Below, one piece after another: positions 1 through 13,900 of a stretch of 64,000 nucleotides of DNA. Position numbers and translations under genes: made by a program. The stretch spans positions 10,995,513-11,059,512 of the forward strand of contig CM057147.1 of the NCBI GenBank assembly GCA_029964075.1, in the 5' to 3' direction. The stretch is from Patiria pectinifera (taxonomy: Eukaryota > Echinodermata > Asteroidea > Valvatida > Asterinidae). Below the pieces are notes generated by a model, which ran no database searches, was not told the origin of the DNA, and worked only from the letters and a program-made list of their open reading frames with translations. Numbering within the stretch: position 1 is the stretch's first letter; each line of letters opens with the position of its first letter.

Positions 1-188
1 TAGACTGATGGGTCTCCTATACCCTAGGTCCTCTCTCTACTGACACAGCAACCCTACTGTTCCACCCCAGTGAGCACCAAGCTTGTTCCAGGATCGTGCC
101 CACTTAGCATCCTCACGGGATGCAACTTCGCACTTCATTGACTCCGCCTTTTGCTACTTAGGTATTCACTTTCTTAGAGTTTAGGCAC

Positions 189-312
189 TCTCCTGAAGAC
201 GGTCAGAGCACACTGACCGGAACGTCGAGTTTATACCTCTGGTTCTCTTCAGAACCATTCTCTTAGTTGAGAAACTATTCGCACATGGTGTTTCCGCAAA
301 CCCTTCATTATT
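189..312. repeat. Half of a foldback element also present at 60126-60352
   Basis: The stretch with GACGGTCAGAGCA, TTCAGAACCATTCTC and TTATTCGCACATGGTGTTTC types of sequence is nearly identical to 60231-60350. Only one arm is present here. Bases 1-188 show nothing I recognise. Confidence 0.7.
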
Positions 313-314
313 AA

Positions 315-1110
315 GACAGAAGATTTAAACGAAAAAAATGTGTTTCTCTCTCCCAACACCGTCTTGTGTCGCAGCGCGGAGAAAAACTTGGCAATGGGCC
401 GCAGTGGCAGTCCAAACAAAAAATTGCCTGACTTTGGCACAGGAACGATAGTCCTGCTGGACACGTTATCTCAAACAATAAGTGCTGCATTGAATTGAAT
501 TTCGGCCAGATGATTTTTCATGAAAAGTAGACAAAAAAGATAGAAGATTTACACGAAATATTGTTTTTCTCTCCCTCAACACCGTCTTGTGTCGCAACAC
601 GGAGAAAAGCCTGGCATTTGGGCTGCAGTGGCAGTCCAAACAAAACAATTGCCTCACTTTGGCACAGGAACGACAGTCTTGCTGGACACGTTATCTCAAA
701 AATTAAGTGATGCATTACATTTAATTTTGGTCAGATGATTGTTCACGAAAAGTAGACAAAAAAGACAGAAGATTTAAACGAAATATTGTTTTTTTCTCAT
801 TCAACAGTGTCTAGTGTCGCAACACGGAGAAAAACCTGGCGAAGTGCTGCAGTGGCAGTCCAAACAAAACATTTGCCTCAGTTTTGCACAGGAACAATAG
901 TCCTGCTGGACAAGTTATTAAAAAAATTAATCGGAGCATTGAATGCAGCCCATCGCCAAGTTTTTGTCCGTATCGCGACACATGACACTTTTTAGGGAGA
1001 GAAAATCAATATTTCGTTCAAATCTTCTGTCTAGTTTGTCTTCTTTTCATAACCAAACATCTGATCACAATTCAATTCAATGCTCCAATTAATTTTTTGA
1101 GATTAGGAGT
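315..1110. repeat. Tandem repeat, ~225 bp unit, three direct copies plus an inverted piece
   Basis: Copies begin near 317, 539 and 767 (AGACAGAAGATTTAAACG type start). Each contains CTTGTGTCGCA, GCAGTGGCAGTCCAAACAAA and TCCTGCTGGAC. An inverted remnant of the same unit runs from about 950 to 1085. Short ORFs here are not genes. Confidence 0.75.
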
Positions 1111-1928
1111 AATTAGAAGAAATTTGGATTAGAAGTAATTCACTTAAAAAAAGTTTTCTCGTCTCATCTCAAAATATGTGGCTTTTGTAAAATCTTGGAA
1201 TGAAAGAAAGTCCATTAAAAAATTGTCATCATGTTATCCCAAAGCACCTGGCTATCAAAATATCTTGAATTATAATATAAGCAATTAATGCATTACACAA
1301 AGCAAAGTCAGAAATCTCAGAAATCTGGCTTACGATAAAAAATCTTAGGTTTGGAGCATTTAACTCATTAAAAAGGGCGTTTAAAACTGACTAAAGTTGA
1401 ACAAAAACGTCCCATCTCGTATGACAAACGGGGCATCACACTTTTAACATAAAAAGTCACCGTTTCTCCATCCAAAGGAATTTCCATAAGGGGCAACAAA
1501 CGGTTGAATCAATAAGGTATTTAGAGCACCAAAAACTTTGCTGTTAATACTAGTAACATTAAGGAATGCAATTGTAAACCTCATACATAAAACTTTCTGT
1601 TAAAAACAGGTTTTGGCAACATGTACTAAATATAAAAAAACACCAAAGCTGTCCACTGGCTATTTTTATTGTGGGTGTATGTGTACTTTCCCAGCTAAAT
1701 ATTTAATCGTACTTCATAGTCATCCTTTGGAGTGCCAAAATCAGAGGCATAAAATCAATCAATGATTGACAGGAATGGTTGTTACTCTAAAGTAAACTTT
1801 TAAAAAAAATAAACCTCAAGTTCTTTCAAATAAATACATCAAATCAATTCAGTATAAAGTTCTTGATACAAAAGACTCGAAATCAATGTTTTTCAAAAAG
1901 GTGGGCGTGGACTCAAAAATCTTATATA
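1111..1928. other. AT-rich intergenic stretch, nothing recognised
   Basis: No splice-compatible coding segment, RNA gene or clear repeat was seen on either strand. Confidence 0.5.
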
Positions 1929-2413
1929 CAGGGTGGATTAAAAAAAACCGAAACATTATTGCTAATTGGAACAGAAGTAGGGCACACGTGAATCAAAGGG
2001 AGATATCCTCTGTTAGGGTTGAATCTCCCTTTAAAATGACACCCTGATCATGTCCTTAACATTCACGGTTGACTGAGCAGTGACCAATTTTATGAAAGGG
2101 TCTATTTAGAGAATTGCGCCACTTTTCAATTGTGTTTTTTGTGGTGTCATTTGTCAGAGAGTGAAAGGCTATGGTTGCCAATCAAGGCAGGTATGGGGAA
2201 GAGATTTCACCATGAAAATGACGCAAATTTCTAAATAGACCCTTTCATAAAATTGGTCACTGCTCATTCAACCGTGAATGCAAGGACCCAATCAGGGTGT
2301 CCTTTTAAAGAGATTAAACCCTTATAGAGAATATCTTCCTTTGATTCACATGTGCCCTACTTCTGTTCCAATTAGCAATAATATCTTGGTTTCAATTTTG
2401 TTTATCCACCCTG
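1929..2413. mobile_element. Foldback MITE, CAGGGTG family (485 bp)
   Basis: Begins CAGGGTGGATTAAAAAAA after TA and ends TTATCCACCCTG. The two halves are near-perfect inverted copies (for example CCTTTCATAAAATTGGTCAC against its complement). Consistent with a non-autonomous Tc1/mariner-type element. The right flank is CA rather than TA. Confidence 0.75.
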
Positions 2414-2811
2414 CATTTCGCGGTGAATTCGCTCAAAAGGCACTGACTATAGACAGGACAGAGTACAGGTAAGCCAACGAAAAATTGCAACTTCAGTAAA
2501 CTTGTTTTTGCAATCAAAAAATTGTATCAGTGGTTATTCAATTTGTTACAGCTTACTGAAATCTCAAAGGTGTTTTTAGCAGACATTTGTAATTTTGCAA
2601 TAGCCTGGTGGTTTTCATAATGATGTTGAAATTGCATGTAAATTGATTGTTTGGTAACAAGGCTTTTTGCGCGAGTTATTTTATAACGGTGATGCAAATG
2701 TACAATGTCATACACATCTGCTTCATATGACTTTGTTTTAGTGCTTTACTAACATGCAAACTTCATACAAAAAAAAAAAAATACAAATGTCAGCAGTACC
2801 GTTCGTTCCGT

Positions 2812-2817
2812 TTTATT
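2812..2817 (-). promoter_or_regulatory. Candidate polyadenylation signal AATAAA
   Basis: TTTATT on the plus strand reads AATAAA in gene sense. It is the first such hexamer I find downstream of the stop codon. Confidence 0.4.
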
Positions 2818-4171
2818 TTAAAGAGCAATATATACATGCAAACCATCACAATATCTTTCACATTATTAACTAAAGTTTTGGGTGTACAAACCACATGTTC
2901 CAGAAACATTTTAACAAATCATGAATTAAACAGCTCGGCTCCACAATACATATTTAACATTTATAATTGTACTCAAATGTGAACAATTTGATATACATCA
3001 AATATCTGCAAATTGTTGACTATGTATAGTTTCCATTGTCCAAAGTGTAAAAATGGAGATACATGTAGCTTGAAAATGTTGGCAGAAATATCAAATACAC
3101 TACATCGTGCAGCGACTTGAGTACATTTTAACCCTAACTCCACAGGGACGGATTCAGGGATAAAGGAACCCACTATATATAATTTACATCTGTATTTGAG
3201 TGTTTCGGTACAAAATTTGTCAAAACAAAATACGGACAAACACTGTTGACCTTGTATATAGGCCTAGTTTCAGATAGTGCTACAGAGTAGAAGAGTTTCT
3301 AATTCACTACCATATGGAGACGTGTGTACAATAGGGAACAACAGATTGTTCCCAATAGGTGAATACGTCTCCAAGTGGTTTTCACGAAAACGATATATAT
3401 GGATTTTACTCAAGGAGTGCTTATATGTCACAAATTGAAGTATTTTATGTAAGGGATATTTGGTCCGAATTTCGGCCCAGGAAATTAATTCTGGTTCATA
3501 TAGGAGCAGTTTGAAAGTAGATTTTCTCACTCTAAATTGTTAGTACACGAGAACAAAGAAATGACTTCACAAGGATACAAATTCCAGTATTCAAGGGCTT
3601 GCATAACAAGTCTATTGGTTTTTCCCCCCTTTTTCACATTAATCATCGTTTTACCATGTTTCATTAACCACAGTGACCTTGGTCAATTTTTATGTTATGC
3701 CAAACATCAATCTAACTCCATTTTGATCACATATTTAACAGTGACCTTTCTGTCAGCTTGACTTGGGTCTTATGACGGAGAAAACCATATTTCACAAAGG
3801 CATATGTGGGTCATTCAATAAATTTGGGGTCCATTTTTTCCTATCTCTAATTACGTCCAACACCCATGATAATAACATTTTAAAGCACTCCTTAGTGCAG
3901 TCGTTCTTCAAGAGTGATTACAAACTTACCTACCCAACAAAATTACCTACCAAATAAAAAATCATTGAAGTCAATCTAAATGATGCTTGATGTTAAATTA
4001 CAAAGTACCATGGTAACGGGGACAGGAAAACTGTCACACTTTTGACCCCAAATTTACAGCATGATCCCTGTACCAATAGGCAGCTCTATGGTCAAAACTT
4101 CACATCCTATAAACTTTTGCTGACCTAAATTTAAGGAAGTACAAAAGTGATCTTGGAACAAAAATCGTATA

Positions 4172-4503
4172 AGGTACAGTCCATCATTTGCAGCTATCTA
4201 AAAAGTAACTGACGTAATTATTGTTGAAAAGGATACTTGGTTTAGAGATAGGAGTGGGACTAAACTCCCTGTGAAATTATTCTTCCCGTGTCTCAGATGC
4301 CGAATTCAGGCCAAATTCAAAACATGACTCAGCAACTTTTGATTTGAAATCGAGATCCTAGAATATTGTATTCTTGGAATATACAGCATTCACTGAGCTG
4401 AAAATTCATCAGGTTAGTTGTTCAGCACCCTTCTTTAGATTTTGAGCACGCTTGTTGCTTCAAACAAACATAATGCACAAATGACAAATGATGGACACTA
4501 CCC
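4172..4503. mobile_element. Foldback repeat family H, copy 1
   Basis: Starts GGTACAGTCCATCATTTGCAG and ends ACAAATGATGGACACTACC, an imperfect terminal inverted repeat. The interior is shared with copies at 10843, 16536 and 22247. Lies in the presumed 3'UTR. Confidence 0.65.
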
Positions 4504-4702
4504 TTCAGTTATCTGGACTGCTAAAAATGTATGCCAGATTTTCAAATAAAACACAAACGGAAATGTGTGAAATATTCAGGGACACGTGAGTTTCTAAACA
4601 TGAAAGCCAAAATGTCTGGGTATATATCAATGCGTTCTGAGTATTAAGGCACTCTATAAAAATACATTAGTTCAGTCTCAAACCTATAATGCTGTAAATT
4701 AT

Positions 4703-4983
4703 CTACACACTGATGATCTTAGTGACTGTCTGTGACAAGCCGGCCGCACTGATGGCCGTCAACGTCAAGTGGTAGTCAGTGAAGGGAGCCAGCGGTGAGA
4801 CACGCATACCAATCTCCATGGTCTCCACCCACTGCATGATATCACTACCTCCTGGGATGGTACCCAGAGATACCTCATAGACCAAGGAGGAGGAGGAGGA
4901 GGAGGAGGAGGCAGAGAACAAGCCATCCCAGGTCAGATCAACCCTTCCATCTCCAAGCCAGGTATGACTGAGCAGGCTTAGCG
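4703..4983 (-). CDS. Exon E49, last coding exon, C-terminal FN3-like repeat with poly-Ser
   Basis: Phase 1 in (GTCTTTATAG), stop TAG at 4703-4705. GRVDLTWDGLFSA runs into eight Ser encoded by a TCC repeat, then LVYEVSLGTIPGGSDIM and YHLTLTAISAAGLSQTV. No hydrophobic helix or GPI-like tail follows. A weak donor-like GTGTGT overlaps the stop, but no FN3-like exon was found downstream. Confidence 0.82.
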
Positions 4984-7900
4984 CTATAAAGACACAATCA
5001 TATACGAAACCTGTGAGATAAAGGAAACTCTCAAACTGTGGATTGCTGGATTAGAGCTCAGGTGATTTGTAGTGATTAAGTATGGAACTCTCAAGGGACA
5101 CAACAGAAACAATGACCATTACATATCTGGTGATTATTTGAGAATATGCAATTAAAACTTTTTTGAGAAGAAGTTAATTAGCCATTTCAAGTCCCTAGTT
5201 AATCCCAAATTTGAGTTTTAGTGGGTGGATGGCAGGCCCATGCATAGTTTGTTTGGTTTCCCTCTTTTCTGTTGCCTCTTTTACAGTGTATACAGGCTGG
5301 TTCTGAAAAAAACGTAAAGCAGCATTTTCAAAATTTAGGCGACATGTTGAAATTGTTTTAAGATATTTCAAAAGTAATAATAATAATAATAATTACACAT
5401 TTATACCGCGCAACATATCTGTCCAGAAACAGGACACCAAGCTGCACATCGGGGAAAAAAAAATTGGAGGAAAAAAGGTTCGAATCAATGAATGAAGTAT
5501 TAATCAAATCACGAGAAGGTTTTGGTGTATAAGAAAAAGTTTTCAAATTTGACTTAAAACACTGTAGGGATGAAGATTCGTGGATGTCTCTTGGGAGAGT
5601 GTTCCAGACTCGTGGTGCAGCTACTACGAGTGACCTATCTCCCCACGACCGTCTCGATCTGATCTCCGACAACCTGTGGATGTTGCTGGAGCAAAGACCT
5701 GAACGGCGGGGAACATTAGTTTAAAAAAGCTCCGAGATGTACAGTGGAGATTGACCGGTAATTGCCTTAAAGGTTGTCATGGCAAGTTTGTATTGAAGTC
5801 GCTGTTTGATGGGGAGCCAGTGTAGTTGCTTGAGGATTGGTGTGATATGTGATGAAGACCGGGAACCGGAGATAAGACGCGCAGCTGTATTCTGCACCTT
5901 TTGCAGTCTCTTGATCTGTCGTTTGACGTAACCCAAATAATGTGGAATTGTACAAGTCTAGACGTGCGGATACTAGTGCATGAATGAGCAGCTTTGTTGC
6001 TGGTGGACCGAAGACCTAACACAAGATGTGATAAGTCCCCTCCTCAAGACACTGTTACCACCAGCACACAACAACAACTTGAAGAAGCAAACATCAAACC
6101 ACAATGCTGTCCCAGACACACTGGAGGACTACAAAGAAAAGGATCAAATCAAGTCCTTAAAGAGTGTTCACCGATGAAAGGAGACAGGAAGTCCACTGAA
6201 TGGTGCTCAATTTCCTGAGGTTTTGTGAGGGGTACAACACCTGAACAATAGGGTGGGGTTTAACAGAAGATAAGACGTGCAGCTGTATTCTGCACCTTTT
6301 GCAGTCTCTTGATCTGTCGTTGAGGTAACCCAAATAATGTGGAATGGTACAAGTCTAGACGTGAGGATACTAGTGCATGAATGAGCAGCTTTGTTGCTGG
6401 TGGATTCAGGTACTCTCTGATTCTGCGAATGTTTCGCAGGTGATAGACCGAAGACCTAACACAAGATGAAATTTGAGGTTCCATAGTCATGTTGGCATCG
6501 AGTATCAGACCAAGATCACGAACTTTGTCGGCAGGGCGTATTTGGGAATCCCCGACTTTGATGTATGGGATGGCGACTTTCTTTCGGTACAAGATTTTGA
6601 TGGTATATAGTGAAAACGGCGTTAAAATAAAGCCTAAACTAAGAAATTGCAGCCATTTACAAAAACCAGTTTGTCCAAATGTGTGTATGAGATATCGTCA
6701 TTATTATTTGTGCACGCAGAGCTTTTGTTTTGACTAGGTCTCATAGACTTGCTTGTAGACCATTTTTCTGTAAATGGCTGCCACTTCTTAATTTAGACAT
6801 TATTCTCAACGCCGTTTTCACCATCTACATTTACCACCAAGATCTTGTAGTTTAGAAATACCTTAAAACAATTTCAACAAAAGTTTGAGTAATCTGCATC
6901 TGGAAAAGTGTTGTTTTTTTTAAGCACACTCTAGAATACATTTGACCATGATTATGGCAACCTCCATAAAAATGCATACAATACAGATAGACCTTTATGA
7001 GCTCTGATTTAAATTGGAATACATCTTTCGGACATGATCGAGATATGTATACGAACCTCCACCAGCAGGTTTGGTAGATTCTATAGTGATGTTGCCAGTG
7101 ATAGCTTGGCTGATCAGACCAGCATGATTGACAGCTCTGACTGATAGGCTATAGGTCGCATCATCGACCAGGCTAAGACCGGACCAATCAAGGTGGGTCT
7201 CTGATGTGGATCCACAAGGTGTCCAGGAGGTGAAGGCGTTGGGTCCACTCAGATGACACTGAGAGGAGGAAAAGTGTTCAATTAGGGATTAAACTACAAA
7301 TTCGGTGTCCAGGAGGTGAAGGCGTTGGGTCCACCCAGATGGCACTGAGAGGAGGAAAAGGATTCAATAAGGGATAACACTACAAACAAAGTGTCCAGGA
7401 GGTGTATGCGTTGGGTCCACTCAGATGGCACTGAGAGGGGGAAAAGGGTTCAATTAGGGATAACACTACAAACAAGGTGTCAAGGTGGTGAAGGCGTTGG
7501 GTCCACCCAGATGGCACTGAGAGGAGGAAAAGGGTTCTATTAGGGATAACACTACAAACAAAGTGTCCAGGAGGTGTATGCGTTGGGTCCACTCAGATGG
7601 CACTGAGAGGGGGAAAAGGGTTCAATTAGGGATAACACTACAAACAAGGTGTCAAGGTGTCAAGGTGGTGAAGGCGTTTGGTCCACCCAGATGGCACTGA
7701 GAGGAAGAAAAGGGTTCAATTAGGGATAACACTACAAACAAGGTGTCAAGGTGGTGAAGGCGTTGGGTCCACTCAGATGGCACTGAGAGGGGGAAAAGGG
7801 TTCAATTAGGGATAACACTACAAACAAGGTGTCAAGGTGGTGAAGGCGTTGGGTCCACTCAGATGGCACTGAGAGGGGGAAAGGGTTCAATTAGGGATTA

Positions 7901-10900
7901 TACTACAAATAAGGTGTCCAGGAGGTGAAGGCGTTGGGTCCACTCAGATGGCACTGAGAGGAGGAAAAGGGTTCAATTAGGGATTAAACTACAAATTAGG
8001 TGTCCAGGAGGTGAAGGCGTTGAGTCCACCCAGATGGCACTGAGAGGGGGAAAAGGGTTCAATTAGGGACAACACTACAAACAAGGTGTCAAGGTGGTGA
8101 AGGCGTTGGGTCCACTCAGATGGCACTGAGAGGAGGAAAAGGGTTCAATCGGGGATAACGCTACAAACTGCAGCTAATCAACTACTGGGGCCAGCATCAT
8201 CCTGCTTCTGTACTCATCCTGCTTCTGTACTCAAATGTCTACAGTATATCAGAGCACCAGAATCTCTGGCACAATCACAATTCAAGGAGGACAAACATAA
8301 ATGGTCAGAATTTGATTTCAGACAACATTTGGACCCTAATTACTATTGTATGTATTTCTACATACAGCTGGTCTGAAAAAAAGTCACACGTGTGCGAAAT
8401 GCACTGTCCAGAGTAATTTACTCAAATGAGAAGTATAGCTGCAAATATAGTGGAACAGGCGACCAGAATTAGAAGCTTTTACTGCATTGGTGTGACGCTA
8501 CAGAAGAGGCACACATGCATTTTGGTTTTCCTATTGGTCGAAGGAGCCCGGAGTGCGTATACAATACTTGAGCGCAACTCGCACAAGCCTGGTGCCACCA
8601 CAGAAAATGGTTGCCGCCAGATTTGTCTATAAAATGAGGCAGTTGTTCAAGTCGCATAAGCCTACTGTGTTTACTTTGACTTGATATGCTATGTATACTC
8701 AGGCAGCATCAGGTAAGATGGGTTTTATGAGCAGTGGTATACCTAATATTGTTATACCTCTGTCTTGAACATTGCATTTTCATTGGCCCAGAACGATCAC
8801 TCATTTTCGTGGGATACCACGTACATGTATGTACGTGCAGTGTGAAAAGCTTGTATCGTTGGTACCCACATTATTTGCACCATGTTTTCAGACGAGTGGG
8901 AGCAGCAAACTAGCAGATGATGTGAGTTGCCGTTCGCTTGTCATGATTGTTGTGTTTACTTCTGTTTGTTTTGGGGGATTTTTAAATCTAAATCCAAAAA
9001 AATTCAAACACAGAGGTATAACAAAACAATTGTTGACTGCTATGATGTGGGATATGACGTTTTGGACACCCTCTGGCTGAGATGTGCTGTGAACAAACTT
9101 AGTCTTGATATTTGACATATTGGACACTGCCCATCACAGTGCGACACTGACCTCATAGGACTGAATTCCAAATGGGTCCATGAATCCATCCCAGGATGCT
9201 TTGACAGAGTCTCTCTGTGACTGGTACCTATCGCGTGTGTCATACTGAGTCTCTGACACGGTCTTCAGATTGACGACTGCTGCTGATGAGCTAGGAGGCA
9301 TTGTAACTATGGTAACGCCATCTGATGATTTCCACGAGGACTTCTCAGCACCATTGTAGCATGTGATGGTTACGTACAGGCGCTGACCCTCAACCATGGC
9401 TTGGGACAGACTGGTGGTGATGCTGGAAGTGGCATCAGGAGATGGTGAGCTTGGTAGGATGTCATCAAGGCCAGGCTCTGATCCTGGGAAGAAAGGGAAG
9501 AAACACACTGATGGTCTAGTTTTCAGGGTTTCATGCACGGTTTCTCTGAGCGAGGTGGCCAGTATTTTACTCAGACTCAGATTCAAAACAAGTCATGTTA
9601 AGGTGGTCATACAAATCCAATAATAATCAGAAAGTATACAAATATAAAATGATTTGAGGGTGGACAGACGATATTAGCTCCCCGAGGTATTGGAAGTTGA
9701 CAGACTAGTTCCCAAATTGACGAACTAGTTCCCAAATTGACGAACTAGTTCCCAAATTGACGAACTAGTTCCCAAATTGACAAACTAGTTCCCAAATTGA
9801 CAAACTAGTTCCCAAATTGACGAACTAGTTCCCAAATTGACGAACTAGTTCCCGAGGCAAATCCGAGGGAACTAGTTTGTCAACTTCCAATACCGATGGG
9901 AGCTAATAGGGACTGTCCATCCGAAATAAGCCATGTAATATTTGTTTTACTATACCTCATACATATTGAGTTGCCGAATTTTCAAATTGCAGTATGCACC
10001 CTGTGGCCATAAAAACTTGTCCAGCTCACCAGAAGAATATTATTGCTCAACCTCTGAAAAGTTCAGTTCATTTGCAATAGAGTAACTACGGTTGTAAATA
10101 CAGTTGTTTGTGGACAACTTGTTTTAGTATAAAAGGAGGCATCCTTATTGCGCGCGCTTGGTAAACAGCAAAAATAACATCTGGCACGTGATGTTAAATG
10201 GACAAGTGAGAATTCGGCTCATGAATAAATATGAGCTATAGTAACAGGAGATATCAAACTTACCAACTGCCCATTCACAGTGGTCAATTCCACTCTCAGG
10301 ATCAGATGCTGACCAAGTAAATGTGAGAGATGAATCATCTGCACTGAAGTCAATATCTGTTGAGAAGAAACGAATTCTCGATGAAATGTTCTTGCTAAGC
10401 TGTGCTTGAATAGTAAATTTCGCTTTGTGACCAGTCGCAAGACGTCCTACTGCAAGGAACACAACATGCAAAGACTAATTCTCATGCGTTTGTCATGCCC
10501 ATGTTATGGAGAACAATTGCCTGTGTTACACACAACAATGCTAGTCTTATCTGAATGTTAACGATCCCATACTGCATGTGCATGCAATACAAAGGAAGGT
10601 CTAACTCTCCATCTATAACCATTCAAAGGGTATTTCTGCACAGGCTAAAGTCCATGACTATTTTCCTCATACTGTTTTGGACTAATAGTGGTCTAGAACG
10701 GCCACATGTCCAGTCTATAAATATAGCTGTTAACTTCATATTATTGCATTGCATATAAAGTACCTGATATACAATGTATTGTACATAAATTACTTTGTAC
10801 ATGAGCACCTGTAAAGATGCATGTAACGCATTGCAGTGACTTAAAGCTACAGTCCACCATTTGCAGCTATCAAAAAAGTGACTGGCGTAATTATTGTTGA

Positions 10901-13900
10901 AGAAACATACTTGGTTTAAAGATAGTAAGGGGACTGAACTCCCTGTGAAATTATTCATTCTGGCATGCTTCATTTTGAAAAAATAAACAGTGCGTCTTAA
11001 GACGCACCGTTGGAAATTTCCGTTAGTAGTTCCTTTTTTTTATACGGCGAAGCGCGCGCAAGCGTTGACACGACGTACACGCACACGCGCCCTCTATAAT
11101 TTGTCGGATCAGTGCGCCACATCACGTAGCTGCATTCAGCTCAGTAAGAACGTGTCTCGGACGCTGAATTCAGACCCAATTCAAAACACGATTCAGCAAC
11201 TTTTGATTTGAAATCGAGATCCTACAATGTTGTTTTTCTCAAAAAATACTGCTGAAGCTGAGCTGAAACTTCATAAAGTTAGTTGTTTATCACCCTTCTT
11301 TAGATTTTGAGAACGTTTGTTGCTCCAAACGAACAAAATGCACAAATTACAAATGATGGATTATACCTTTAATACATTTCTAGGATGCATACAGCACTCT
11401 CAGATTTGCCTCGGGTGCCATGTTTGCTTGCTTACTTGGGCATGACAAGTCAACTTTGTTAAATGTCAGTTTAGAAAAGAAAAGTTGGAATTTGACATAC
11501 CGTGGCCATCGCCACCATCTTTGACAAAATGAATCATGGGTGGCGTTAGGTCAACCAGAATGGGGTCAGAGGTTGCTATGGTGATGAGATCAGCTGCATT
11601 TCTTGCCATCACGGTGACGTAGACGTAGGAGCCATGTGCCATCATGACGTCAGTATTGATAGCGTCTGTCTGTGTACCCACTGATGTGAAGCTTTGTAAC
11701 TGGGTGCCGCCTTTGGTTGTACCTGATAAATGATTAAAAATAAGAGGGGATTCAGTAATGCCCAAAACAACAAACCATGTAGTAAGTAGTATACAAATGT
11801 AACATGGTATGAGGGTGGACAGTCGATATTCGCTCCCCAAGGTATTGGAAGTTGACAAACTAGTTCCCAAGGCGAAGCCGAGGGAATTAGTTTGTCAACT
11901 TTCAATACCGAGGGGAGCTAATATCAACTGTCCACCCACACTAAACCATGTTATTTTTGTTTTACTGTACCTAATACATAATCAGTTTTTATATATGCAC
12001 CTAAAATAAAAATTTCGGAGAAAATTGTACAGCAAACCAAAAGAACATTGTTGCTCAATTTCACTAGTTCAGTTCGTTTGCAATACAGTTGTAAATACAG
12101 TTGTTTGTGTACAACTTTCTTTTGTACAGGAGGCATCTTGATTGTCCATGAATTTGCTCCAGTACAACATCATTGAGCTTGGGAAAATTAACATTTACGT
12201 GAACCGTGCAACCATGCATCTCTCTTGGGCGATGCATACTACACCCGTGCGACAGTTCCTTGATTGCTTTGCATAGCGCATGCCTAATAGACGGGCAACC
12301 CGTGCAACGGGCAACCCGTGCAACAGTCAACTACGCATGCGTATTTACCCTGTGCGTGAATCCTCTCACGCGCGTTTGGTAAACAGCAAGAATAATGTGG
12401 TATAGTAATAAAGTCTGTCACGGGCCAATGTGCCCCATCACGCCAGCGTTTATCTCTGGTTTAAGTAGCATGGAACGACTGAGATATATTATATTCCCCT
12501 TGGATGGTATGCTAGTTCATCGCAGGTTACACTTCCCAGCTAATGCTGGTACCCATTTATACTTCTCTTGGTGAGAGGCAAGTGGGGGTGAAGTGGCTTG
12601 CCCTAGGACACAACATACAACCAGCAGCTGGATTTGAACCCCTGACCCTCTGATCATGAGTCACAAACCCTAACCACTAGGCCACACTCCCCACGTCCTT
12701 GGTCTTAAATAGAAGGCCCTTGATAGAGGATTCACGCGATTACTAAGAAACCCTTGTTTCCCACGCATCAGAAATGTCAAAACCACAGCCATTTCATGGC
12801 ACAATGACTTTCTCCTTAAAAGAAAAAACAGAAGCCCAAGACTCAACCTACCTATGGCCCAGGTGTAGTCGACTATGGGACTCTCAGGGTCAATGAAATG
12901 CCACTTGGCCTGGATGGATGACCAGCTGTGAATGAACTGGGTATGTACCTCTACAGACCCTTCACCGGTACTGGGTCCAGTGGTAATCTGCCTGACCTGT
13001 GTTTAACAAGAAATGGGATGGTCAGATGAAATGGTGAAATCACATGGACTGTATGAGCAGGTTATAAGGAAAATAGATTGAGATCCCACACCTATATTAG
13101 GACAAGTTAATGATACTAAACAGTAGTAGAATGTATGATCAGTGGGTACTTGGTTTATCTTGATCTATGCGGTAATTAAACTAATAGTTTATTTTATGAG
13201 TCAGCAACATTTATGTTCAGAAGTTGTTGATATTGATCTGTACATCCAAGGTGTGAGTGATAAATTTGGAAATTTAACTATGACTTTATGGAAACTGTTT
13301 TATCATGAAGTTTCAAAGAATCTTTTTTTTTTACATCGGCTTAAAACAATGTAGGGGATGTGTTTACAACCTACAAAATTAACTGTACTGGGCCTATAGG
13401 AGATTCTTTTCACCTGAACATTATCCAATAGGATTCCATTTGATCTTCCTACAGATGAGATTTTCAGTGTTGCTACGTCTCCACTGGCTGTGAAGTAAAA
13501 TCTGTGCTGATGCCATCGGATGGACCTGAGACTCTGGTCTGAGTGACTGTGTGCCGGCCGGTCATACAACCTGAAGATGCGATCCAATCCTGGAGCCTCG
13601 ATATGACCCTCCTGATTCAACAAAGGATTGTGGGAAGGCACCGGGTGACTCGCAAAGAACACAACTTGGTAGTGGCTTCCCTGTGTTGTGTTGAAGGTTT
13701 GGGAGATGGAGCCATGAAGAGACAAGAAGGAATGACCATCTTGAGCAATCTTCTTCCCTGAAGTGACCACAGCAAATTGGCTGTCAGATCCTACATCCCA
13801 CTGAAGTAGTACCTCACCTCGTTTACCATCGGTAACGTGCACACTGGTTGTGGATGACATTTCTTCAGTTGACAAATTGGTGGCAGAAGTGGGATAAGTA

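Larger units (their letters stand above)
2795..4702 (-). other. Probable 3'UTR of the FN3-repeat gene
   Basis: No coding exon matching the protein lies below 4703. The first AATAAA on the minus strand is at 2812-2817, giving a UTR of about 1.9 kb. It includes a foldback repeat at 4172-4503. The end is inferred from the signal alone. Confidence 0.4.

Noticed and set aside
2973-3530. Extra 3' coding exons after E49
   Set aside because: Open frames there lack FN3-like motifs or good splice sites, and E49 ends in a stop after a complete final domain.
6245-6592. Host exon of the FN3-repeat gene
   Set aside because: The peptide matches LINE ORF2 ends, not FN3-like motifs, and has no compatible splice junctions.
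7218-8167. CRISPR-like or satellite array
   Set aside because: No unique spacers between repeats, and each unit matches the exon start and acceptor, so it is a minisatellite of exon origin.
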